A stretch of 64,000 nucleotides of DNA from Streptomyces atratus. Lineage in GTDB: Bacteria; Actinomycetota; Actinomycetes; Streptomycetales; Streptomycetaceae. The notes beneath the pieces are model-generated. The model was not told the DNA's origin. It worked only from the letters and a program-made list of their open reading frames with translations, and did no database searches. Location: contig NZ_BMRN01000007.1 in assembly GCF_014648655.1 (NCBI RefSeq), positions 124,001 through 188,000 on the forward strand. Reading direction: 5' to 3'. This document shows positions 26,279 through 34,640 of the stretch, piece by piece (position 1 is the first letter of the stretch; every line of letters begins with the position of its first letter). The translations under genes and the position numbers were made by a program.

Positions 26279-26734
26279 ATGTCCGAGTACACACCGGTCC
26301 GGAGCACCCCCGCTGCCGCCCTTGCCACCTCTGCCGACACTCGCCCCGGGGGTCGCAGCCGCGGGGCCGTCGCACTGACCGCCGCACGCGTCGTTCTTGC
26401 CCTGTTCTTCGGGTTCAGCGCGTTCGCCAAGCTGATCGCCCATGAGACGGCGATCGAGTCCTTCGACCGGATGGGCTGGAACCAGGCCGCGATGTACACC
26501 ATCGGAGGGCTGGAGATGGCGGGGGCCATTGCCCTGTTGATCCCGGTCCTGGCAGGAGTGGCGGCCATGGCCTTCTGCGGACTGATGGCGGGCGCCTCCA
26601 TCGTCCAACTGACGCTGCTCGACCGGATGAACGCGATCATGCCGGCACTGCTCATCGTGCTGCTCGTCCTGATCGCCCGGGAGCGACGGGGCCGCACGGC
26701 GGATCTGGTCGCGCTCGTTCGCAGGCGTGCATAG
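26279..26734 (+). CDS. DoxX-like membrane protein
   Basis: 151 aa with four hydrophobic helices from about residue 40: ALTAARVVLALFFGFSAFAKL, the IGGLEMAGAIALLIPVLAG segment, a third helix around AMAFCGLMAGASIVQLTLL, and IMPALLIVLLVLIARERR. The FSAFAKL and GxxEMAGAxxLL patterns are typical of DoxX/DoxD-like proteins. GAGGAG 6 bases before ATG 26279 fixes the start. Function is unknown; relatives are linked to oxidative stress and thiosulfate metabolism. Confidence 0.8.
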   Translation: MSEYTPVRSTPAAALATSADTRPGGRSRGAVALTAARVVLALFFGFSAFAKLIAHETAIESFDRMGWNQAAMYTIGGLEMAGAIALLIPVLAGVAAMAFCGLMAGASIVQLTLLDRMNAIMPALLIVLLVLIARERRGRTADLVALVRRRA

Positions 26735-26739
26735 CGGCC

Positions 26740-26964
26740 ATGGCGCGGCTCTCGTCCACGTCGGCCGCCCGGCGCCGAGCGGCATCCGCGGGCGAGGGCG
26801 GGCGCGCGGGCGAGGTGCGCAACACGATCAGCGGGACGCCCGGCATCGGCGGCCCGGTGATTCAGGCCGTCGAGATCGGCTCCATCAACTTCGGCAGCGA
26901 GCGTCGGCGGACAACCTCCAGCGGCTTTCCGCTCTGCGTGCGGCCGGTCAGTGGACCGTGCTGA
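26740..26964 (+). CDS. Small protein or fragment with a possible RHIM-like amyloid signalling motif
   Basis: 74-codon frame starting ATG 26740, five bases after the DoxX stop. Third codon positions are almost all G or C to the end of the motif, consistent with coding. Residues about 29-51 read NTISGTPGIGGPVIQAVEIG, then SINF. This resembles the short N-(I/F)-SG-x-GPV(I/V)QA-x-IG stretch found at the N-termini of actinobacterial NB-ARC/STAND and protease effectors, described as bacterial amyloid signalling (BASS/RHIM-like) motifs. No effector or NLR gene stands next to it, so it may be an orphan remnant. Its 3' end overlaps the opposing lipoprotein gene by 17 bases. Confidence 0.4.
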   Translation: MARLSSTSAARRRAASAGEGGRAGEVRNTISGTPGIGGPVIQAVEIGSINFGSERRRTTSSGFPLCVRPVSGPC

Positions 26965-27295
26965 AACTGCGCCACGGCAGGGCACCGGCCCCGTTGACGT
27001 CGCTGAGCGTGGTCGCGAGGTAGGTCGTACCCGGACCGGTGCAGTCGGGAGTGCGGTACAGAATGATGTCGATCAGGGTGCCATTGCTCACTTCCTTGGC
27101 GCCAGCGGGAGCGAGCAGGTGGCAGCCTTTCACCGAAGGGCTGTTCACCATGATCACGGCGTCCCGCTCGGTCGTGTAGGTGATCGGCCCGACCGCGGTC
27201 CGGCCGAGGCCGGAACAGCCTGCGACGGTGAGGGTCAGGAGCGCGGTGCCGGCTGCGATGCCGAGACGGCGGCGCCGGTGATCGATCACGGGCAT
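26948..27295 (-). CDS. Small lipoprotein of unknown function
   Basis: 115 aa. It has an Arg-rich start (DHRRRRLG), a hydrophobic segment and lipobox TVAGC with Cys near residue 26. The mature part has two cysteines (KGCHLLAPAG and TPDCTGPG) that could form a disulfide. ATG 27295 follows GAGGA. I recognise no domain. It is divergent from the SPFH-family gene, whose product acts at the membrane. Confidence 0.72.
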   Translation of the reverse strand: MPVIDHRRRRLGIAAGTALLTLTVAGCSGLGRTAVGPITYTTERDAVIMVNSPSVKGCHLLAPAGAKEVSNGTLIDIILYRTPDCTGPGTTYLATTLSDVNGAGALPWRSFSTVH

Positions 27296-27554
27296 GGGCG
27301 GGTCCTCGTCTGTCTCGTCCGGCTCATCCGTCAGCACGGCGTACGCCACAGCACCGCATGCGCCACGGAGAACGTGCTGACGCTGGTCACCTTGCCTGCT
27401 CCCCGGTGGCCCGGCATCCGGTGCGCGGCCGGCCGGGCGACAGTCGTACCGGGTGGGCCTCGAAACAATGTTCATATCGGTTGATATTGGGCATACCGTG
27501 GTAACAGCGATTTATTTTCGTGTTTCAGTTGTTTCCGGCGTTCAGGGGGCCGTC

Positions 27555-28526
27555 ATGGTCCAGGAGCTCGTAATCGCAATGGTGGGGGCGGCCTCGGCGG
27601 GTGCGCTGTACTTGGCGGCGGCGGCCAAGGTCGTCAAGCAGTACGAGCGGGGCGTCGTACTGAGGCTCGGCAGGCTCCGTAACGATGTGCGAGGGCCCGG
27701 ATTCACCATGGTGATCCCCGGCGTCGAGCGGCTGCGCAAGGTCAATATGCAGATCGTGACGATGCCGGTGCCCGCGCAGGACGGAATCACCCGGGACAAC
27801 GTCACGGTACGGGTGGACGCGGTCATCTACTTCAAGGTGGTCGATGCGGCGAGTGCCGTGATCCAGGTGGAGGACTACCGGTTCGCGGTGTCGCAGATGG
27901 CACAGACCTCACTGCGGTCGATCATCGGCAAGAGCGATCTGGATGATCTGCTGTCCAACCGCGAGAAGCTGAATCAGGGCCTTGAGCTGATGATCGACAG
28001 CCCGGCGGTCGGGTGGGGTGTGCAGATCGACCGGGTGGAGATCAAGGACGTGTCGCTGCCGGAGACGATGAAACGCTCCATGGCCCGTCAGGCCGAGGCC
28101 GACCGTGAGCGGCGAGCCCGCGTCATCAACGCGGACGCCGAGCTTCAGGCTTCGAAGAAACTCGCCGAGGCGGCGAAGGAGATGTCCTCCCAGCCGGCCG
28201 CGCTCCAACTGCGCCTGCTGCAGACGGTGGTTGCGGTCGCGGCCGAGAAGAACTCCACGCTGGTGCTCCCGTTCCCGGTGGAGCTGCTCCGCTTCCTGGA
28301 GCGGGCGCAGCAGCCCGCGCAGAAGCAGGTGACGCAGCCGCAGCAGGCCGTGCGGCCGCCGCAGCGCCCCGCGCCGCCGCAGCGCCCCGCGCAGGCACAG
28401 CGCCCCGCGCAGGCACAGCCGCAGCCGTCCGCAGCGCCCGCGCCCCCTCCCGCTTCCGCGCCCGCTGTTTCTGCGGCCACGGCGCCCGCGCGGCCCCCTC
28501 GTCCGAAGCCGCTCGCCAGGCACTGA
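27555..28526 (+). CDS. SPFH/Band 7 (slipin/stomatin-like) membrane protein
   Basis: 323 aa. An N-terminal membrane segment (residues about 3-22), then the band-7 domain: VKQYERGVVLRLGRLRNDVRGPGFTMVIPGVERL, DGITRDNVTVRVDAVIYFKVVD, LRSIIGKSDLDDLLSNREKLNQ, and WGVQIDRVEIKDVSLPETMKRSM, followed by a coiled-coil-like ARQAEADRERRARVINADAE. The last 75 residues are Pro/Gln/Ala repeats (PQRPAPPQRPAQAQRPAQAQ). Such proteins oligomerise into membrane microdomain scaffolds. ATG 27555 is preferred over the longer frame because the upstream stretch 27460-27545 is AT-rich and promoter-like, unlike the coding DNA around it. Confidence 0.9.
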   Translation: MVQELVIAMVGAASAGALYLAAAAKVVKQYERGVVLRLGRLRNDVRGPGFTMVIPGVERLRKVNMQIVTMPVPAQDGITRDNVTVRVDAVIYFKVVDAASAVIQVEDYRFAVSQMAQTSLRSIIGKSDLDDLLSNREKLNQGLELMIDSPAVGWGVQIDRVEIKDVSLPETMKRSMARQAEADRERRARVINADAELQASKKLAEAAKEMSSQPAALQLRLLQTVVAVAAEKNSTLVLPFPVELLRFLERAQQPAQKQVTQPQQAVRPPQRPAPPQRPAQAQRPAQAQPQPSAAPAPPPASAPAVSAATAPARPPRPKPLARH

Positions 28527-28590
28527 GCCGGCGGCGCCTCCCCCTGCCCTGGGCCGGTCGAGTTGGCCTGCCGACAAGGCCGTATTAAGG

Positions 28591-28622
28591 CCTGCATTGC
28601 ATCTGACCTGCTGGAATGCAGG
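28591..28622. repeat. Inverted repeat downstream of the SPFH gene
   Basis: CCTGCATT (28591-28598) and AATGCAGG (28615-28622), perfect 8-bp arms with a 16-base loop, in the gap before the SNF2 helicase gene. It could be a weak terminator or an operator for the helicase operon. Confidence 0.4.
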
Positions 28623-28715
28623 TGCGCGACCGGTTGTCAGACCCCCCGCCTAGACTCGCAGGAGTCATAAGGATCAAGACGATCAAGAGGATCAGGGCGG
28701 GACGGGAGGGGACCG

Positions 28716-31664
28716 ATGGCCACGGCACGACATCAGCTTGACGCGTCCGCTGCCCGCCTCCTGAGCTGTGCCGCTGTCTTCCTGCCCGCATCGCTGCCGA
28801 GGGACGGGCGCGTCGCCTTCTGGGATCCCGACGGCGGTCCCCTCCCGGAGTCGGGTGACTCCGCGGACTCCGTGGATTGGACACCCGGTCCGACCGCTGT
28901 AGAGATCACCGTCGTCCGTCGGCATGGAAAACAGGACGGTGTCCGCCGGCATACGGTGCCCGCCGTCCTGCTGCCCGTGACCGACGCCCTGCCGCTGCTG
29001 GCCCGCGCCCGGCACCAGCAGTCCGCCCACCCCGCCACCCGCTGCTGGGGTGCCGCCGCACTCCAGGCGCTCAACCTGGTGGCGCGCGGCAGGCTGCTCC
29101 CCGGCCTGACGGGCGACGACCACGACGCCTGGCGGGCCGGACCGCGCGACGCCGAGGACATCGCTCATCTCCGGGCGATCGCAGCCGCCATGCCGGTCGA
29201 GGGGCACGCGGTGCCGCTCCCGGACCGCACACCGCTTCAAGTCCCCGACCCGGAGTGGCTGCTCGGGGCGTTCCTCGATGCGGTTGCCGATGCCCTGCCC
29301 CGGACACCCGCCGCGGCGTACGCGATGGGTGCGGCCTTTGCAGCCCGTGAGGCCCAGCATCTGCCAGGAGCCCGCGACTGGGCCGTCGAGGTCGCGGCCG
29401 GTCTCGATGCGGGTGTACGGGTATCGCTGCGTCTCGACCTGTCGGCGTACGAACTCTTCGACACGGCCGATACGTACGACAGCCCCGACGACAGCGAAGC
29501 CCCCGACGGCAACGGGGCCTCCGGTACGGCCGCGGATGCCCGTCCCGGCGCCGCGCGGCACGCCGCCGCGGCCATCACCCAGGTGCACAGCCTGGCCGAC
29601 CCGACCTATGTGGTCGACGCCGCCGCACTGTGGCACGGCGGGGTGGGGGAGCCGTTCGGCCCGCGGGCCAGGATCGACGCCGTGCTCGCACTGCGCCGCG
29701 CCGCCCGCGTCTGGGCACCGCTGGAGCGGTTGCTGGACCAGCCGGTGCCCGATGTGCTCGCACTCGGAGAGGACGAGCTGTACGAGCTGCTGAGCGACGC
29801 CGGAGCGCGGCTGGCGGCGGCCGGGGTGAGCGTCCACTGGCCCAGGGAGCTCGTCCGTTCCCTCACTGCCGCCGCCGTCGTACGACCCGCTCCCGGCTCG
29901 GCCACCGACGGCACCTCGTTCTTCGACGCCGAGCAGCTCTTCGCCTTCAACTGGCAGTTGTCGCTGGGCGACGAGCTGCTCACCGAGGCGGAGATGGACG
30001 TTCTCGCGGAAGCCCACCGGCCGGTGGTGCGCCTGCGGGACCAGTGGGTCGTCGTCGACCCGGCGCTCGTACGCAAGGCGCGCAAGCGGGAGCTCGGCCT
30101 GCTCGATCCGGTCGACGCCCTTGCCGTCGCCCTGACCGGCAGCGCCGAGGTCGACGGAGAACAGGTCGAAGCGGTGCCCGTCGGAGCGCTGGCCGCACTC
30201 CGTACCCGCATCACCGCCGACGACACCACCATCGCCCCGCCGCCCGGTCTGGACGCCACGCTCCGCGACTACCAACTGCGCGGCCTCGCCTGGCTGGACC
30301 GGATGACCTCACTCGGCCTCGGCGGCTGCCTCGCCGACGACATGGGCCTGGGCAAGACGATCACTCTCATCGCCCTCCATCTGCACCGCGCCCACCACGC
30401 GCCCACCCTGGTGATCTGCCCCGCCTCCCTCCTGGGTAACTGGCACCGGGAGATCAACCGCTTCGCCCCCGGCGTCCCCGTGCGCCGCTTCCACGGCACC
30501 GACCGCACACTCGCCGAACCCGACGGCGGCTTCGTCCTGACCACATACGGCACGATGCGTTCGAGCGCGGCGCAACTCGCCGGCCACAGCTGGGGACTGA
30601 TCGTCGCCGACGAGGCCCAGCACGTGAAGAACCCGCACTCCTCCACTGCGAAGGCGCTGCGCACCATCCCGGCCCCGGCCAGAGTCGCCCTCACCGGCAC
30701 CCCCGTGGAGAACAACCTCTCCGAGCTGTGGGCCCTGCTCGACTGGACCACCCCCGGACTGCTGGGCCCCCTCAAGGCGTTCCGGGCCCGGCACGCCCGT
30801 ATCGTCGAGAACACCGGGACGGCTGCCGGGCTCGCCAACGACGAAGCGGTCGAGCGGCTTTCCCGGCTGGTCCGGCCCTTTCTCCTGCGCCGGAAGAAGT
30901 CGGACCCGGGCATCGCCCCCGAGCTGCCGCCCAAGACGGAGACCGACCACCCCGTCTTCCTCACCCGCGAGCAGGCCACGCTCTACGAGGCGGCGGTCCG
31001 CGAGACGATGGCGTTCATCGAAGCCTCGGAAGGCATTGCCCGCCGCGGTCTGATCATGAAGCTGCTGGCCTCGCTCAAGCAGATCTGCAACCACCCCGCG
31101 CAGTATCTGAAGGAAGAACCGACCCGCCTCGTCGGCCGTTCGGGAAAGCTCGCCCTGCTCGACGAGCTCCTCGACACGATCCTCGCCGAGGACGGCTCCG
31201 TCCTCATCTTCACCCAGTACGTGACGATGGCCCGGCTCCTCTCCGCCCACCTCGCCTCGCGCGCCGTCCCTTCTCAACTCCTGCACGGCGGTACGCCGGT
31301 GGCCGAGCGGGAACGGATGGTGGACCGCTTCCAGTCCGGCGAGGTCCCGGTCTTCCTGCTCTCCCTCAAGGCGGCGGGCACCGGACTGAATCTCACCAGG
31401 GCCGCCCACGTCATCCACTACGACCGCTGGTGGAACCCGGCCGTCGAGGAACAGGCCACGGACCGGGCGTACCGCATCGGCCAGACGCAACCCGTGCAGG
31501 TCCACCGGCTGATCGCGGAAGGCACGGTCGAGGACCGGATCGCCGAGCTGCTGCGGTCCAAGCAAGTCCTGGCCGACGCGGTCCTCGGTGCCGGTGAGAC
31601 CGCGCTGACCGAGCTCAGCGATCGTGACCTGGCCGATCTCGTCTCGCTCCGGAGGCCGTCATGA
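28716..31664 (+). CDS. SNF2-family DEAD/DEAH box helicase
   Basis: 982-aa double-stranded DNA translocase. The N-terminal half (about 1-500) contains the SNF2-associated domain (LSAYELFD, HWPRELVRSL, FNWQLSLGDELLTEAEMDVLAE). The motor follows: LRDYQLRGLAWLDRM near 515, Walker A DMGLGKTIT near 541, DEAQ box VADEAQHVKN near 630, TGTPVENNLSELW near 658, and C-terminal lobe motifs LHGGTPVAERERMVDRFQ and YDRWWNPAVEEQATDRAYRIGQ. Bacterial members with this layout are thought to remodel RNA polymerase or DNA-protein complexes; the target here is unknown. ATG 28716 has GGGAGGGGA. Its stop overlaps the start of the SWIM gene. Confidence 0.94.
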   Translation: MATARHQLDASAARLLSCAAVFLPASLPRDGRVAFWDPDGGPLPESGDSADSVDWTPGPTAVEITVVRRHGKQDGVRRHTVPAVLLPVTDALPLLARARHQQSAHPATRCWGAAALQALNLVARGRLLPGLTGDDHDAWRAGPRDAEDIAHLRAIAAAMPVEGHAVPLPDRTPLQVPDPEWLLGAFLDAVADALPRTPAAAYAMGAAFAAREAQHLPGARDWAVEVAAGLDAGVRVSLRLDLSAYELFDTADTYDSPDDSEAPDGNGASGTAADARPGAARHAAAAITQVHSLADPTYVVDAAALWHGGVGEPFGPRARIDAVLALRRAARVWAPLERLLDQPVPDVLALGEDELYELLSDAGARLAAAGVSVHWPRELVRSLTAAAVVRPAPGSATDGTSFFDAEQLFAFNWQLSLGDELLTEAEMDVLAEAHRPVVRLRDQWVVVDPALVRKARKRELGLLDPVDALAVALTGSAEVDGEQVEAVPVGALAALRTRITADDTTIAPPPGLDATLRDYQLRGLAWLDRMTSLGLGGCLADDMGLGKTITLIALHLHRAHHAPTLVICPASLLGNWHREINRFAPGVPVRRFHGTDRTLAEPDGGFVLTTYGTMRSSAAQLAGHSWGLIVADEAQHVKNPHSSTAKALRTIPAPARVALTGTPVENNLSELWALLDWTTPGLLGPLKAFRARHARIVENTGTAAGLANDEAVERLSRLVRPFLLRRKKSDPGIAPELPPKTETDHPVFLTREQATLYEAAVRETMAFIEASEGIARRGLIMKLLASLKQICNHPAQYLKEEPTRLVGRSGKLALLDELLDTILAEDGSVLIFTQYVTMARLLSAHLASRAVPSQLLHGGTPVAERERMVDRFQSGEVPVFLLSLKAAGTGLNLTRAAHVIHYDRWWNPAVEEQATDRAYRIGQTQPVQVHRLIAEGTVEDRIAELLRSKQVLADAVLGAGETALTELSDRDLADLVSLRRPS

Positions 31665-32977
31665 GCCCCCGTCACCAGCCCCATGCGTACGCCCGCCCCG
31701 AGCCCCGTCCCGTCGCACGCTCGCGCCCCGGCCCCGACGATCTGCGGCGCACCTTCGAGGCCGTGCCGCCCCGCCCGTCCGGCGGCGACGAACCCTTCGC
31801 GGACAGCTGGTGGGGCCGCGCCTGGGTGGCCGCCCTGGAGTCCCTGTCGATGGACGAGGGACGGCTCTCCCGCGGCCGCACGTACGCCGACAGCGGCAAG
31901 GTCGCAGCGATCACCGTCACCCCCGGACGGGTCGTCGCCTACGTTCACGGCAGCCGCCCCCGCCCCTACCGCGCCGAGCTGCGTCTGCGATCGCTCACCG
32001 ACGCCGACTGGGACATGTTCCTGGACGCGGTCGCCGCCCGCCCCGGTCACCTTGCCGCGCTGCTCACCAAGGAGATGCCGCACTCGCTGGTCGACACGGC
32101 GGCCGAGGCCGGTGTCGGACTGCTGCCCGCCGCGGGCGATCTCGACCCCGGCTGCTCCTGCCCCGACCACGGCTGGCCCTGCAAACATGTGGCCGCCCTG
32201 TGCTACCAGATGGCGCGTCTCCTGGACGCCGACCCGTTCGTCCTGCTGCTGCTGCGCGGCCGGGGCGAGCGCGAACTCCTCGAAGAACTGGGCCTCCGCA
32301 ACGCCGCACACTCCGCCAGGGAACGCCCCACGGCCCCTGCCACCCCGTCCGTACCGGCCCGAGAAGCCCTCGCCGACCGCTACCTCCCGCCGCTCCCGGC
32401 CCCGCTCCCGGTCCTGCCGCACCCCGGGCAGCCGCCCTCGTACCCGAGCCTGCCCGGCGCCCGCGACCCGCTCGCCCTCGACCACCTCGCCACGGATGCG
32501 GCGGCCCGTGCGCACACGCTCCTCACCACCGGCCTCGACCCGCTCGCCGGCCTCACCTCCTGGCAGGACGCGGTACGGCTGGCCGCGTCCCGCCCCACCG
32601 CGGGACTCACCGCAACCACCCGCGCCCTCTACCGCGAACTGGCGTACGCCACCGGCCGCACCCCCACCGACCTGGCCCGAGCCGTCGCGGCCTGGCGCCA
32701 GGGCGGCGCCGAAGGACTGGCCGTCCTCGAAACGCCCTGGGATCCCCCGGCCGGCCCCTTCGACCGCGCCCGCCCCGCGCTCGCCGCCGCCGACTTCCCC
32801 CGCTTCCACCCCTGGCGCAACCACCTCACGCACCCCAGCGGGACACTCCAGCTCCGCTTCGGCCACGACGGCCGTTGGTACGGCTACGAATCCGAGCCGG
32901 GCGAGGACGACTGGTGGCCCCGCGCCACCCCGGACTCCGACCCGGTGAGCACACTCACGGAACTCAGCGGGGGCTGA
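31661..32977 (+). CDS. SWIM zinc-finger protein
   Basis: 438 aa. The SWIM zinc-binding motif C-x-C-x(n)-C-x-H is clear in CSCPDHGWPCKH near residue 164, which predicts DNA or protein binding. The N-terminal region (FADSWWGRAWVAALESLSMDEGRLSRGRTYA) is typical of bacterial SWIM proteins paired with SNF2 helicases. The first codon overlaps the helicase stop by four bases (ATGA), implying translational coupling and a joint role, probably as the helicase's DNA- or partner-binding subunit. Confidence 0.9.
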   Translation: MSPRHQPHAYARPEPRPVARSRPGPDDLRRTFEAVPPRPSGGDEPFADSWWGRAWVAALESLSMDEGRLSRGRTYADSGKVAAITVTPGRVVAYVHGSRPRPYRAELRLRSLTDADWDMFLDAVAARPGHLAALLTKEMPHSLVDTAAEAGVGLLPAAGDLDPGCSCPDHGWPCKHVAALCYQMARLLDADPFVLLLLRGRGERELLEELGLRNAAHSARERPTAPATPSVPAREALADRYLPPLPAPLPVLPHPGQPPSYPSLPGARDPLALDHLATDAAARAHTLLTTGLDPLAGLTSWQDAVRLAASRPTAGLTATTRALYRELAYATGRTPTDLARAVAAWRQGGAEGLAVLETPWDPPAGPFDRARPALAAADFPRFHPWRNHLTHPSGTLQLRFGHDGRWYGYESEPGEDDWWPRATPDSDPVSTLTELSGG

Positions 32978-32997
32978 AACCCCGGCCGGTCCGGGTC

Positions 32998-33309
32998 TCA
33001 GTAGCTCTGCAGATAGACGAAGAGACCGATCAGGAAGACGGCGATGATCGGCAGAACGATCAGCCGTGCCTTGCGGAACCCCTCGTTCTCCTGGTCGGTC
33101 CGGCCCCGGTCGGCGCCGTGCACCGACGCCAGATGCTCCCAGGCCATGTCGGTGATCCTCTCCGTCGTCAGCAGCGAAGGAGACCAGTCGCAGTGCGCAC
33201 AGACCACGAAGTCGCGGTACGGGTCGTACCGGAAGTCACGCTCGATGTCGACCGTGAACGCCTGACCGTCCGGCGTCGTCGCTGTGAAGTGGCGTACTGG
33301 CGTGCCCAT
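32998..33309 (-). CDS. Membrane-anchored C2H2-like small protein
   Basis: 103 aa. The N-terminal half forms beta-strand-like segments (RHFTATTPDGQAFTVDIERDF), then CAHC near residue 36 followed 18 residues later by HLASVH, giving a C-x2-C-x18-H-x4-H pattern of a small zinc finger. The C-terminus is one transmembrane helix (LIVLPIIAVFLIGLFVYL) with only four residues beyond it, so it is a tail-anchored protein. The start at ATG 33309 is favoured because GGGGA lies 10 bases upstream; ATG 33318 is possible. I do not recognise the family. Confidence 0.68.
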   Translation of the reverse strand: MGTPVRHFTATTPDGQAFTVDIERDFRYDPYRDFVVCAHCDWSPSLLTTERITDMAWEHLASVHGADRGRTDQENEGFRKARLIVLPIIAVFLIGLFVYLQSY

Positions 33310-33398
33310 GTGGATCATTCCCCGTTCGGTGCGTGTGTACGGTCCCGTACCCGGCCGCGGCACAGTACCCGACCGGGCCGCGACCGCTCCCGGCGCCG

Positions 33399-33977
33399 TC
33401 AGCGAGGCAACACGGCATCGACGACATCGCGGGCGAAGTCCGGCGGCACCGGTTCGCGGCGGAGCAGTACCCGCATCCAGACCGCTCCCGCGATCAGGTC
33501 CATCAGCAGCATCGGGTCGGCGCTCTCGGGAAGTTCACCACGGGTGGTGGCACGGGTGAAGACCGGCTGCTCGCGGGAGAACCGATCGGCGAAGAAGTCG
33601 CGGGTGAGGGCGGCGAGTTCGTCGTCCGGCAGGCCGGTACCCGAGGTCATGGCGCGGGCGACCGGTTCCGTACGCCCGTCGGTGAGCAGGCCGGTGATCT
33701 GTTCGGTGAGGGCGATCAGATCACCGCGGAGGCTGCCCGTATCGGGGATGTCGATGTCGAGGACCCGGGCATGGAGCATGGCCGCCCGCAACAGCGCCGG
33801 TTTCGAGGGCCACCAGCGGTAGATCGTCGTCTTGTTGACCCCGGAGTCCTGGGCGACGGCCTCGATGGTGAGACGGGTGTAGCCGCGTTCCGCGAGATGG
33901 CGCAGCGTGGTGTCGAAGATCGCTTCGGCGGCACGAGGGCCCTTGCCCGGGCGGCGGTTCACGGTCGGATCGGGCAT
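33399..33977 (-). CDS. TetR-family transcriptional regulator
   Basis: 192 aa. N-terminal helix-turn-helix at about residues 18-62: AAEAIFDTTLRHLAERGYTRLTIEAVAQDSGVNKTTIYRWWPSK, with the recognition helix VNKTTIYRWW. The C-terminal ligand/dimer domain (LMDLIAGAVWMRVLLRREPVP) is of the TetR_C_16-like type. ATG 33977 has CTGGAG upstream. It is divergent from the HXXEE gene with an 18-bp palindrome between them, so it most likely represses both. Confidence 0.9.
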   Translation of the reverse strand: MPDPTVNRRPGKGPRAAEAIFDTTLRHLAERGYTRLTIEAVAQDSGVNKTTIYRWWPSKPALLRAAMLHARVLDIDIPDTGSLRGDLIALTEQITGLLTDGRTEPVARAMTSGTGLPDDELAALTRDFFADRFSREQPVFTRATTRGELPESADPMLLMDLIAGAVWMRVLLRREPVPPDFARDVVDAVLPR

Positions 33978-33995
33978 GAGTGCTCCAGGGAAAAG

Positions 33996-34013
33996 CAACG
34001 CAACGTTGCGTTG
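33996..34013. promoter_or_regulatory. TetR operator palindrome
   Basis: Perfect 18-bp palindrome CAACGCAACGTTGCGTTG lying 18 bases before the tetR start and 45 bases before the HXXEE start. Size and symmetry fit a TetR dimer site controlling both divergent genes. Confidence 0.8.
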
Positions 34014-34058
34014 TGTTATATGGTGCGGTCATCGTACTGCGACGTATGGGGGCCAGGT

Positions 34059-34607
34059 ATGGCGGAGGCAACGGTTTCCAAGTCGGTGACCTGGGGGCTG
34101 TTCGCCGCCTGGATGGCCAACGACCTGGAGGAGCTGGCCACCATGGCCGGCTGGGCTCGGTCCGCCCGACCGCGGCTCCAGGAACGATTCCCGAAAGTGC
34201 CCGAGCGGGTCTGGGCGCGGATGGAACTCTCGCAGCGGGATGTCAATGTCGCCATCGGCCTCATGGGTGGGATGGTGGCGGCAGCGTCGGCGGACGGGGC
34301 GCGCACGGGTGGCCGCAGCCCGTTCTTCCGGACCGTACTGGTCGGATTCGGGTTGCACGGCGCCGTCCACATGGCGCAGTCGCTGGCGTACCGCGGCTAC
34401 ACACCGGGGGTCGCCACGGCGCCGGCCGTTGTCATCCCGTACTCGCTCTGGGCCGTGCGCCGGCTGAAGGCGGCCGGCATCGAGAGCGGCGGCGCCGGCA
34501 CAGCGGCAGCGACGCTGGCGCTCCTCCCGGTGGCCGTCGCGGGAGTGCACGGGCTGGCGCGCCGGCTCAATCGGCCGCACGGGCACGGGGCCCGCACGGC
34601 AACGTGA
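34059..34607 (+). CDS. HXXEE domain-containing membrane protein
   Basis: 182 aa. The N-terminal region SVTWGLFAAWMANDLEELATMAGW corresponds to the H-x-x-E-E signature of this integral membrane family. The histidine position reads Asn here (NDLEE), an unusual change. Further hydrophobic helices follow around VNVAIGLMGGMVAAAS, LVGFGLHGAVHMAQSLAYRGYTPGV and the Ala/Leu-rich C-terminus. ATG 34059 with GGGGG-CCAGG upstream was taken; ATG 34020 is in frame but lies against the operator. Likely the direct target of the adjacent TetR regulator. Function unknown. Confidence 0.78.
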   Translation: MAEATVSKSVTWGLFAAWMANDLEELATMAGWARSARPRLQERFPKVPERVWARMELSQRDVNVAIGLMGGMVAAASADGARTGGRSPFFRTVLVGFGLHGAVHMAQSLAYRGYTPGVATAPAVVIPYSLWAVRRLKAAGIESGGAGTAAATLALLPVAVAGVHGLARRLNRPHGHGARTAT

Positions 34608-34640
34608 TCGGGGAGCGGCGCGCCGGGGCGATGGTCGGTG

